From Haliotis asinina (lineage: Eukaryota; Mollusca; Gastropoda; Lepetellida; Haliotidae), in contig NC_090290.1 of assembly GCF_037392515.1 (NCBI RefSeq), forward strand, positions 2,551,978-2,615,977: DNA of 64,000 nt. Direction: 5' to 3'. Shown one piece after another: positions 38,626 through 49,428 of the stretch (its first letter is position 1; each line of letters starts with the position of its first letter). The translations under genes and the position numbers were made by a program. The notes under the pieces are model-generated. The model searched no databases. It was not told the DNA's origin and saw only the letters and a list, made by a program, of their open reading frames with translations.

Positions 38626-40297
38626 TCTTACCCTCAATGATTCTAGTTCCAGATCCTTGAACCACGGTGTTGGTGGCAGACTGTCATCCAGATAGACCCC
38701 TGGACTGTGCAAAAGGAACCTGCTCCTAGCCTCATCGTCACGTGCATCACCGAACTGTATCCCCAGGCTCGCCATACACATTGCAAACATCACACCTTCT
38801 GATGCGTTCACTCCGTTACAAAACCTGTTGTAGTCTCCCTTCGTACCGAGTCGACGCAAACCTTGTTTACTTAAGACAATCCCCGCAAACTCATCCGGGT
38901 ATATCACATCTGTCCCAAGTGCCTCCCTTTTCACTTTATGTCCCCAGTATACCGCACTTCCGTCGTCCTGATTTGACAGGAAGTGATGTAGGTTTTCCAT
39001 AATGACGTAAGGGATACCTCGTGATATGAAGAACCAATCAGCGTCTTGGAAATGACGTACGTAAATATATCTCAATGCTGTTATGAAATTTGATAGACTT
39101 ATTTTTACCCAGTAATTAGGTAGTCCGTCAAAAGACAGAGCTGGTATAGTGCCGTTATATCTGTCTATGAAGAGCAACACTGACGTGCATTTGTTTGTCC
39201 AGGATTTTCTGGCAATACGTAGATGATGAAGAATATTAACAATCCTCTTCTTGTAAAAGATGCACATCACCCTGGAGTTTTTCACTTCACGTTTATTGAT
39301 GCTACCTGTAAAATATATCGATTATTGAAGATATCATGTGATTTTGTACCTAGTGAGTCGTCTCCATTTGAGCGCAAACGTGAAAAATTAATTCGTTTAA
39401 ATGTGATATTAGGACACATAGTTACTGCAGGTTAGAAAGTGAGACATTGTAAATTATTGTGCATGTGTGAAAGTGAGATATTGTAATTTTTGCGCTGATG
39501 TGAAAGTGAGACACTGGAATTACAATGCAGGTGTGAAAGTTAGATATTGTAATTATTGTACAGGTGTAAACGCGATACATTGTCATAGTGCAGGTGTGAA
39601 AGTTAGACTTTGTCATAGTGCAGGTGTGAAAGTGAGACATTTTAATTGTAGTGCAGATGTGAAACTAAACCATTGTCATTTTAGTGCAGGTGTGAATGTG
39701 AGACACTGTCTTTCTAGTGCACGTGTGGAAGTAAAACATTTTGTAAACCAGGTATGAGTGAGTTGCTGTTTCAAATTCATGTTTGAAGCTGGGACATTGT
39801 AAATCGTAACATTTAGAACCTAACACTATTTAGAGGAGATGTGAAAATGAGACACTGGCGTGAGAGCACATGTGAAAATGAGACACTGGCGTGAGAGCAC
39901 ATGTGAAAATGAAACAATGTAAATATTGCAAATGTGAAGCTGGCACACTTCATTCCGTGCAATGATTACTTTGTCCATGTGTAACTTGCCATTACAAGAT
40001 TGAAACTAACATTTAGTTATCCATATCGGTAAATTTTCAATTCCCATAAAAAGTCTGAAAATTCATCTATCTACTTATGAAAATGTGTATCGTGTTTTTA
40101 CTCTAGACGTAAACAGTACCTGAGAGGCGCTGTCTGGTTTCCTCAGTAACATCAACCGCTATGTGCAGGGGAGGTAACTCTTGAGGGATCAGATCGTGAT
40201 GCGAAACCATCTTTGTCACAGCAATGCCAACGCCGAGCAGGAACCCAGCACAGAAATGTCTCAGCTTAACCGACGTGTATCTGGATAGTCTTCTCAT
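38614..40297 (-). CDS. C1GALT1-like (GT31) type II membrane protein lacking the DDD motif, 2 exons, 289 aa
   Basis: Exon 1 (40297-40120) encodes a short cytoplasmic part and a signal anchor (HFCAGFLLGVGIAVTKMV). Exon 2 (39305-38614) encodes a domain like core-1 beta-1,3-galactosyltransferase, the Golgi enzyme adding Gal to GalNAc-Ser/Thr: RVMCIF, ARKSWTNKC, YIYVRHFQDADWFF, YVIMENLHHFL, VYWGHK, FAGIVLSKQGLRRL, CMASLGIQFGDARD. The junction is phase 1. The metal-binding site following DADWF, normally KADDDTY, reads ISRGIPY (about residues 153-159), and the YMSGGAG and EDLALG motifs are also altered, so it is probably not a standard Mn-dependent transferase. It ends early: the family continues for about 80-100 more residues. 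The last codons and the TGA come from an adjacent SINE tail; a gtaaga donor just before it may instead lead to a missing exon. An in-frame ATG at 40339 would add 14 residues. Confidence 0.75.
39425..39930. repeat. Minisatellite (roughly 30-40 bp unit) in the C1GALT1-like intron
   Basis: At least eight diverged units of the type GTGCAGGTGTGAAAGTGAGA plus CATTGT and a variable spacer fill this part of the single intron (39306-40119), followed by two longer units with GAGACACTGGCGTGAGAGCA. Confidence 0.75.
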
Positions 40298-40425
40298 CTT
40301 GAATCTACAAGTATTTGGCATGGAGGTATAATTATTCATTTATGATACATTCTTATTACTAAGATGCACGCACAAATCACATGACGTGTATTCCAGGCTT
40401 GCCAATGAAGACATGTATAGTTTTA

Positions 40426-40674
40426 TCAGCCAAGCCGTGCTTGTGATATACTGGACAATTGCATCAAGCATTGAATGCTGTCTGTGGTGATCGGTTGGTC
40501 AGTGTCGGCGACGCTGTGTGTCAGCGAGCCGATAATGTTCATAATATCAGTCACTGGACAAATAGTCTTACAGGGCGCTGTCTTACGGATGGGATATTGA
40601 GTGGCGAACAGCGCTGAACAACTAACCAATACACAAACACACACTGGCAAGCCCGACCCTCTGAATGACGCCAT
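40426..40674 (-). CDS. Possible small secreted protein or first exon (82 aa), unrecognised
   Basis: The reading frame starts at ATG 40674 and encodes MASFRGSGLPVCVCVLVSCS, a good signal-peptide profile, followed by a short chain with Cys in APCKTICP and IQCLMQ. I recognise no family. It lies 129 bases upstream of the C1GALT1-like start, on the same strand, so it might be an independent small gene, a 5' exon, or chance. Only the signal-like N-terminus supports it. Confidence 0.28.
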   Translation of the reverse strand: MASFRGSGLPVCVCVLVSCSALFATQYPIRKTAPCKTICPVTDIMNIIGSLTHSVADTDQPITTDSIQCLMQLSSISQARLG

Positions 40675-40844
40675 TGTCAACGTCAGTATATCAAGGAGCT
40701 GAACATTGAAAGAAAAGAATAACTTACACTTTTTTCAACTAGTAAGTCACATCGGCTTTCCTAAAGCTGTATGCATGAGATCAAACCAACCATTACCGTC
40801 ATGTTACAGGCCGAGTGGCCCTCATACTAACCATGTCGTCTTCA

Positions 40845-41080
40845 AGGTGTCACTGTCGAGGAAGCTGTGTCACTGTCGTCATCGACCATGGAAACACATG
40901 TGCAGCATTCGTCGCTCCATCTTGTTGTGATTTATAATCGATCGTCCGGTGTCATTTGGGAGAATTTTCCCTCGTAAATCCCACATGTTGCCATGACTAT
41001 CCGTTTTGTCCCTGGAATCTATAGTTTTCGTACCTGTGAATTTTGTTCCCCTATAGGTGACACGTCTTGTATTGCAGCAT
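40845..41080. repeat. Dispersed repeat, copy 1 of 2
   Basis: Matches 55345-55550 in the same orientation: CATCGACCATGGAAACACAT, GTGCAG, CCGTTTTGTCCCTGG and TATAGTTTTCGTACCT. No coding frame is shared. Lies upstream of the C1GALT1-like gene. Confidence 0.55.
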
Positions 41081-41219
41081 TTCAAAGACTGGGAAGATTT
41101 GCAGGTAGGTCAAAACCTATTTATTTTCCTGTTTTGTCATCTAGTACTTACGAAAGTATAGCGTCACTTCTCTATACTGCGTGTCACGGATGATTGGTGT
41201 CCATTGTCGTCACATTCAG

Positions 41220-41274
41220 AAAAAGGAGTGGGTGAGTGACTGGGTGAGTGGGTGAGTGAGTGAGTGAGTGTATT
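41220..41274. repeat. (GAGT)n-type microsatellite
   Basis: GGGTGAGTGACTGGGTGAGT and following GAGT units, the same motif as the SINE/LINE tails, so probably grown from a lost SINE end. Confidence 0.7.
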
Positions 41275-41446
41275 TGTCCAATGTCCTCACATTCAGAGGA
41301 TGCAGCATTTCGGGGTTGGGAAAGTGGGTATATTAACAGGTGAACTTTTTAACAGATATCTTGTGATGACTTTCGTCAGTTAATTGCCATTGTTATTCAA
41401 TATGAGTGAGTGTATTTGTCCCATGTCGTCATGACAACGACAGTGG

Positions 41447-42226
41447 TACGAGGGGTGTCCCAAAAGAGGTCAGGCCTCACCTGGACAATTAACAAACAAT
41501 GCAACTGTTTTTAGTATTATTTAATCTACATATTGTCTGTCAAGCTCGAGCAAATTGTTTTGCCATGTTCCAAACTAACAATTCCCGTTTTGTTTGACTC
41601 TTCATATTGGTTCCCCCCAAAAGACAAAATCGGCAATAAATGCATCACTAACTTCATAAAACAAAATGTGCAACAACATTTTGTGTGATTCAGATAAGCA
41701 GACGTCCTCCAGAATCAGACGTAGCTATTAAAGTGCATAAAAATGCAAACTACAATCGTTTGTTAGAGTGACTCACTGACGATGCGTACTGACAGAGCAT
41801 GTTTGGGAGACACTTTCAGATGACGTAAAATAAAGGACATAATTCATGTATGATGCCAAGGGTTCAAACGAAATACTTAAAGGTCACACAATGTGTCAGC
41901 TTTCAATATACTGCAAACTTGAATGTCTGGACAAAATGTTTTTGGAAAAATAAAATGGGGGTGTGCTTTACAAACGTCTAAATATAAATCAAGCAATCCA
42001 AAACACTGAGTGGTGATTGGAGATTGTTTTTCACTTCTGCAATGTTTAAAGAAATATTACATCACAATGTATTGTGATGACAAATATCCCCTCAACCACA
42101 TTATCCATAAAAGTGAAATTCTGGATATGCCTTTGCCAATGATTCCTTCCAAATAAAATTGAAGCTTTTCTAACACTGAACATTGAGAACACAGAGAGGC
42201 CGACCACTTTGGGGACACCCCTCGTA
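41447..42226. mobile_element. Mariner-like MITE (about 0.78 kb) with TA target duplication
   Basis: Both ends read TACGAGGGGTGTCCC when taken inward, and the match continues for about 30 bases (41447-41478 against the inverse of 42195-42226). TA is duplicated at 41447-41448 and 42225-42226. This end sequence is typical of mariner/IS630-type elements. No transposase-like frame lies inside, so it is a non-autonomous element. It sits between the lectin-mannanase 3' end and the C1GALT1-like gene. Confidence 0.75.
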
Positions 42227-42289
42227 AGTTTATGTTAAAGCATAGGAGTTACCGCTGTCGTAGCGCTAAGACTGCTTTGAGGAAAGGTG

Positions 42290-42376
42290 ACCTGACCAGC
42301 CAACCAACCACCAAGCAGCCAGCAAGTCGGTGACCAAGCAGCCAGCAAGCCAGCCAACCAGCCAACCAGCCAGTCT
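42290..42376. repeat. CCAG/CCAA-rich minisatellite
   Basis: Runs of CAGCCAACCAACCA and AGCAGCCAGCAAGCCAGCC, imperfect 4-bp-based repeat downstream of the lectin-mannanase gene. Confidence 0.65.
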
Positions 42377-42452
42377 TTACCTCGTTGTAATTAGTTTTAG
42401 TATTTGAGTCTGAGTCTTATGCCCGTCACACTTTCTTCTCTAAAATCAATGA

Positions 42453-42454
<2 letters not shown>

Positions 42455-42528
<74 letters not shown>
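42455..42528. repeat. (AT)n(AG)n microsatellite
   Basis: A pure AT run passes directly into a pure AG run, about 137 bases downstream of the lectin-mannanase stop codon. Confidence 0.9.
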
Positions 42529-42531
<3 letters not shown>

Positions 42532-42612
42532 AACATTTTAACTCTGCGAATCACAATCACTCCAAAAATGCAGGTAACCCTTCCACAAAAGAATCGTGTA
42601 TATGAAAGCAAC

Positions 42613-42618
42613 TTTAAT
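42613..42618 (-). promoter_or_regulatory. Possible poly(A) signal of the lectin-mannanase gene
   Basis: The minus strand reads ATTAAA about 47 nt after the stop codon. It is the common variant of AATAAA and no canonical hexamer is nearer. Position is plausible; use is inferred. Confidence 0.35.
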
Positions 42619-42664
42619 CTCAAGCGTGATATTATACAAATGATCCTGTGTATCTGGACCTATG

Positions 42665-45600
42665 TTACGTTAAGGTGAAGGCTACCAGTCCCCCAGCCTT
42701 GTCATCCGTCTCTGACTTGATCGATTCCATTCCAAGCATCTGTGTTGCTAGGGTATCAGTTGGATAGGACTGAGCCATGGCGTACCAACTCCAGGCACCG
42801 TCGTAACCATGGAAATACGACCACTTGAACTGCTCCTGTGACGTCATTCCGGCTCCACGGACTTGGTTGAACTCGGCGATGACGAGAGGTTTGTCCAATT
42901 TATACTCGGAAGCGTTGTGCTGAAACAGTTGAACATGGACATGTGTATCATTGGCCAACTGTCAGAAGCACGGTAACATAATAGGAAATGTGAAATGGCA
43001 TATCCATTCTCTTTCCAAATCAGTACTATACGACACAGTCGTAAAAAAATCCATTTTGAACCAAAGTAGGTCAATAGTCAAACATCAATCCTGCTCCGTC
43101 TTAACATAATATGGGAAATGCATAACAACCGATACAAATCATTTGAAAACTCTGTTTTTCAACTTTACTAGCAAACATATTTGAAAGAGCGTCAATATTA
43201 TTGTATATGTACTCATGGAACAATTTAAGGGAACGCATGTTTCTTAGGGCAATTCAGAATTTCTGTTTACTACCTTCAGCGCCGTGTATTATCGTTTTCG
43301 TGATGAGCAGTTCACTCATAGTCTCAAAGTAGCAGTTCAAACTCACCATAATGCTTTCCATGTACGTGCACTACATGCTCCTAAAGTTACATGCACTTAG
43401 ATTTACACGTTACATGTGTGTGCACTGTCAAACACAACGGTTAAAAACATTGTTAACATGGCGAGACCGTACTTAACTTTGGCACAGAAATGGGAGGCAA
43501 TAGTCATGGTTAATGGTGGAAGCTCATTACGACAGGTTGCAACAACTTTTCACAAGTCTGTTAACGTGATATCCAGACTTTGGAATCTCTACAGAGCGAC
43601 TGGTGACGTCAAAATGAGGCGTGGTTGGGGACGGAAAAAGAAAACCACCCCACGGGTTGACCAGACCCTACGCCTTATTGCTCTGCGAGACGGGTTCAAA
43701 TCCTCCTCCAAAATCAATACGGAATTCAGGCGAAGAACAAACGTCAGAATTTGTTCACGTACAGTGCGTAATCGTCTTGAATCGGCTGGTCTAAAAAGCC
43801 GCCGTCCATTGGTTTGAATCAACATGACTGGGCAACACAAGCGCTTTAGACTGCAGTGGGCACGGAACCATGTAGGAAGAACCATACGTCAATGGAGAAA
43901 CACCATGTTTAGTGATGAGAGCACTTACACACTAGACCATAATGACGGTTGAAATCGAGTTTGGGGAACGTCACAGTGCCTGCACCATCAAACAGCATGA
44001 TCGTTATGGAGGGGGCTCTGTTATGGTGTGGGGCGGGTTTACCTTTAACCACAATACAGATCTTGTGAGTGTTGATGGCAGGATAGCAGGTGTACGATAT
44101 CGTGACGAGATCTGGAACACGATTGTGATCCCCTTTGCACGTACAGCAGGTCGAATGTTCGAGTTCCAGCATGACAATGCCCGCACTCACATCACTCATG
44201 TTTGGCGGGACAGACAGAGGACTGCAGGTGTCCGGGTGTTGCAATGGCCGGCTAAACGTCCTGCCCTTAACCCCATCGAACATTTTTGGGATGTTCTTGG
44301 CCGCAATGTTAGGGACAGTCCTGTTCAACCCAACAAATTGGATGAACTTTTCGTGAATGTCCAGGACTAATTCCGTAGAATTCCGATTGGTACCATCCGT
44401 ACACTCATTCGCAGCATGCCACGACGATGCCAAGCAGTTCTCCAGAGACATGAGGGACACACCCGTTATTGATTTTCATCACTTGACATAAGCCTTTTCA
44501 TTTGTATGAACATTTTTGTCTTACTGATTTAAAGATTAAAAGTCACAGCTATTTCATGCATTCCCTTACATTTTTCCTTGAGTATATTTACTAACCAGGA
44601 ATGGTGCCCAGGAGTCGAACTTTTGCTGCCAGTCATAGCTGTGGGTCGAATAAAATGTCAGATGTCCCTGCAAGCAAATACAATCCCTTAATATACCATC
44701 CAGTAGAAGGTTCCCAGTGACATGAGCTGAGAAGGACAGGAAACTGACAGCGTGGTAGGATCGTTCTTAAAGCGTTCGTCAAATGAACTGAAAGATCCGG
44801 GTTTTATTTCCGATATGGGTGCAATGTGTGAAGCCAGTTTCTGGTGTCGCCATGATATTTTTAGAATATGGCTAAAAGCTGAGTATAAATTATGTTCACT
44901 CACCGACTATGACTGGAAGTATAATTCCGAAGCTGACGTGCGTATTTCCATTGTTTGGGTGTGTGACATACCTATGTCGCTACATGCTAGATAAGGTCTT
45001 GAACGCGTCAAAATTTAATGACAATGAGTCAATGCTTCAATTACTAAACGTGCATATGCACCCAGAGATCAGATGTAGTTTTTGTATATTTTTCACAAAA
45101 AGGAAGATAACATGCGTAAATTCACCATTACGGTTCAGTTAGGCAAACTCGTGATCGGTATTACGATAAATGATCCACGCTACCCGCTAGTGACGGCATA
45201 AACCACTTCGGGCGATCCTGACAAACAAGCTACGTGTGACAAAGTAGGTGTAAACAAATATAGAGATGGTGGAGGCACATCTCATAACAGTCGACCACCT
45301 CCATGTTCTAGTGGTTCGATCCCCGGTCGCATCATGCCAACAGACGTTGGTTAAAATTGATACTTGCTGATCCCTGCCTAGTGCTTGACATTTTAATTTG
45401 TACGGCTCAGAGTCAGTATAATGTATCTGAGTTGAGTATTTATGCGTAATTTATGAGTATTTATGCGTAGTGTTTCGGCGCTAGAAAACCTGCTGAAATA
45501 AGAGCTTCGTCTTATGGGCGAAACAATCACAAGTGCAACTTTAAACACCATTTCAACTGACCGCTAATAACAGCCGACATCGTCACTTTAGGTCTGAGGA

Positions 45601-47637
45601 GACATACCTGCGGTTTTCCTCCAGCCTTCTTCATACACTCATCCTTGTAGTAGTTGAAGAAAGTAAACTGATCTGTGTTTGACCGCACGTTCCACGACCC
45701 GGCGGTTATAGGCGTGGTCGGATCTACGTTTCGGATAGCGTCGGCTTGTCGGGAAACAAACCTGGAATATGCAAGGAGAAGACTTCTTTGTTACACACCT
45801 CATACACTCATGAACGTCCTGATCCTGCTTTGCTGAAACTAAACCCAGTTTGTATTCGAGTTTCAAACACAGGCTGACAATTTGAAACAGCCGAATCATA
45901 ACTCAACTGCAGTTATATATTATTGATGACAAAGCAACTTCTTTTGGTATTCTTTTTACCAAAACATAACTGCGAGCTATGATTGAGCCAATATCGATTT
46001 CAGTTTATTTGGGGAAATGTGTTTTCTCAAACTTGGGTGAAAACGAAACTCTTAGTCAAACAAAACTCTATAGCTAAGTCAAACCCCACACTCAAGTTTA
46101 TTTCGAGAAGTCAGAGCATGATCATCATCATCATCGAGGGCGCTGTTTTAGTCACCAGAAATCGTTGCCATAGCATCTGATTCCTCGAAGCAACGCCCGG
46201 ACGGAGCTAACAGAATCCTTTCACTTGAGCTAAACATCTTAAACAGAATGTAAACACAAATTTTGATTGTGTTTGGGCACCGAACACTCACCGTCATTTG
46301 GGACAAATCGCCCGTATACAGATCCAGGAATATATCAAGATGATGGTCTTGATCTGCCATATATCGTTGTTATATGACATCAAGCAGGACATCTGACATT
46401 TTTGAGACACCTTTAATCTTGCTCGCTCCTTGTATAACTTAGGAAGTAGATTAATGAAAAGATACATGCACGGGATATTCTTAAACGCATACAGATCATT
46501 GAATATACCTTAAAAAGTCTTGCATTGAGAATGCCTTCTGAGCCCAACCAGCTCCAGAATCGTGCAGGCTGGTTGTGTCGAAGCATGGTTCCGAGTTAGT
46601 CTCATCCGGTATGACAAGACCTTCTATTTCATTGATGATGTCATATCCGCCCAAACCAGGTTCATCCTTGATAGCCTTGGCCAGTGGGATGAGTCCATTG
46701 TCGATGTAGGACTGTAAAATGGATTCATCCTTCACCAAGCTGTCCATTTTGTTGCCATGCAGAGCACCATTCCACAGAGTCAGGAAAATGACTATGTTGT
46801 ACTTGGCTGCCGTTCGAAGGTACTTCTTGATATCGCTGATGAATGTTCCTTCCTTATCGAGGCTGACCACGTGACCGGAAGAGTCAAATTCCGGAGTAGT
46901 CTGGCCACTGACGTGAATCCATGTTCCTAGGAAATAAATAACGACGGAAAACAAGATGAAATGACTATGCATTCTAGAAAGTGTTGTCACCGAAATGTCC
47001 GCTCACACAAGCTGTGTAGAAGTAACGGTTTGTGCGTTACGAAAATGTAAATAAAGTCCGCGAAAGTCCGCTACTGAGCCATGTGAAACAATAGTGTATA
47101 CACTGATGTTTGTTGTAACTGAACTCGGATTACTTGCGCTCTTTATAATAACAGAATATCTGTTGTTGATGAATAATGGCATAATACGAAAGTTGAAGTT
47201 CTTTACTGTACCATTTACACTAACAGATAACTAACATACCATTTTCTAATAGATGTCAAAGGCGTAGGTCCGTCCTGGCGAAATCAAAGAAATGAACAAA
47301 CCTCATGCCAGCATAAGTAATTGTAGGAAGTAACAATAAATATGCATTGATATTTCGGTAAAAAATAAATATATGTTTAATTGGCAATACATTTCGAAGC
47401 GTGTACAGCCCCTGTTTTCACTGAATATGAAGGTTCAAGTGGCGTCATACTCACGCATGGAGTTTCCACCAGCTTGGTGTACTTTCCTGAGGAAACATTC
47501 AAACTGTGTCTTCCTGTATTCATACTGGTTATTTCCGAAGTCGTAACCATAGGCAACCCAAGCCTGATTGGCGCCAGACAGAAACACCTTTTGGTCGTTG
47601 ATGTAGAAGTGCTTCCCTTTGATCTGAAGCTTTCGAC
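42665..47637 (-). CDS. GH5 endo-beta-1,4-mannanase catalytic domain (exons 8-12)
   Basis: Five exons (47637-47455, 46926-46509, 45761-45608, 44667-44596, 42919-42665) encode a full-length (beta/alpha)8 GH5 domain like the abalone digestive mannanase. Motifs in order: VFLSGANQAWVAYGYDFG, GGNSMRTWIHVSG (conserved Arg), GGYDIINEIEG with the acid/base Glu at residue 502, TAGSWN, the THSYDW strand (His/Tyr), VIAEFNQ with the nucleophile Glu at 633, and GAWSWY. The usual Pro after the acid/base Glu (NEP) is Ile here. Internal introns are phases 1, 2, 0 and 0, unlike the uniform phase 1 of the lectin half. The TAA stop ends at 42665. Activity is likely but unproven. Confidence 0.88.
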
Positions 47638-49372
47638 CTTTGATAGAGTTGCAGATACTATGTTATTTGTCCTATGTTAGGAGAATAAGAGGGAGAACAA
47701 TTGAGGGAGATGGATAGGGTGCTGAAAGAAAGAATGAATGAGTGTCGTTTTACGCCGCATTCAGCAATATTCCAGCTATATGGCGACGATCTGTAAAGAA
47801 CCGGGTCTGGACCAGACAATCCAGTGAACAACAGCACGAGCATCGTGCTGCGCAATTGGGAACCGATGACGTGTCAACCAAGTTAGCGACCAGACCACTC
47901 GCCTTTTGTGGCACGCATGGGTTGCTGAAAGCCTATTCTACACCGGAACTTCCCGGGTCCTGAAAGAGAGAGGCAGAGAAAGTGGCTGACAGAGAAATGA
48001 GAGAGAGAGCGTTAGAGACAAAGTGGCAGAAAGTAATTGAGAGAGAGACTGAAAGAGACATGGGGTAGACAGAGGCTGAGAAAGAGACACTGAGAGAGAC
48101 AGAATGAGAGTCTGACAGAATCATTGAGAGAGATGAGGGGATTTCAACAAATATTTACCTGAGCCAGGTTTGCTTAAATCTCCATAGTCGATAGGGTCGT
48201 TGACTCCATCCGGGCACTTTTGAGAACTCTGCGGTGCCTGAGACGGGGCGGTACCCTGGTGTCCGCCATTATTGTTATTGTTGTGTGGTGCGGCAGTGGT
48301 GGGCACGGGAGTAGTAATGACAGGGTGACTACCCACTGGAAACTTACATACGGGGAACGCGTGGTCGTAGGTGGCGTCACAATCCTGGTCACTCCACACA
48401 CCTTGAGAGAACTTGGCCATCATCTGAGCACATTTCTCAACGCCATTCCAGTTGTCAGGCTCACCTGAATGATGACGTCATTCGGGTCGTTTGGGAGTTT
48501 GGAAGGAGGAATAGTGTGAATTCGCTTTCAGAGGTATTTAATATCTATCACAATTTGATGTTGAGAAATTCCTAAAGGTATCGGGCATCCCTCCGACAAT
48601 CCCTCCGACGATCCCTCAGAAGAGGACCCATTAGCTCAGGAGGATGCAAGACTCAGTCACGCCAAACTTGATATTAAGAATCCATGACATTCAGGTTCCT
48701 CATAATCCTAAGGGAAGTAACTCTTGGAGAAAAATACTTACCGGTATGGAAGTACCAGTATTTCACGGCAGATCCGTCAGTCCAGGACCAGGACGTACTC
48801 AGAGACAGTCCAATCCAGCAGTCCCCGCCAGCTGGAAGTAGCCATAATAAGAGGACTCAAAAACTTATTATAAAATTTTACAGAATCGTGAGAATACATG
48901 TGTGAACGTTTCTCATAGTCATTTTTCCCCGTGAACAAATTCTAATTTGCAGGAAATATACATGAGTGGGTGTGTTGAAATTTAAGTTGATTTGAGCAAT
49001 ATTCAAACAATACCACGGCAGGGGACACCAGTAATGGGCTTCACATACTGAACCCATGTAGGGAATCGAACCCGGGGCTTCGACGTGACTAGGTTAACAC
49101 AATGTGCTCTTGTTCAAATGTGTTTTACGAAGTGTTGAGACATGCAGTGATGAGGAGAACGAAAGGACAGACGCCTTCTTTACACTTGAGAGTATATATT
49201 TGTTCTTGCAGACTGATTACCTTTCCGACAAAGTTCGTTTACTTGATCATTCTCTGTCTTGCTGTGAATAGAGACAAGATGGCCGCCATACCCAACACAC
49301 ACGTCCTCCGCTTGTTTGAAGGTCATTTTGACATTAACGAGTTGGATGTTAAAACCTGAAGAACAATCAGAG

Positions 49373-49428
<56 letters not shown>

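Noticed and set aside
43909-44460. 183-codon minus-strand frame
   Set aside because: Antisense shadow of the Tc1-like transposase.
49010-49090. tRNA-like B box, considered as a tRNA gene
   Set aside because: It is part of a SINE head; a complete cloverleaf is not apparent.
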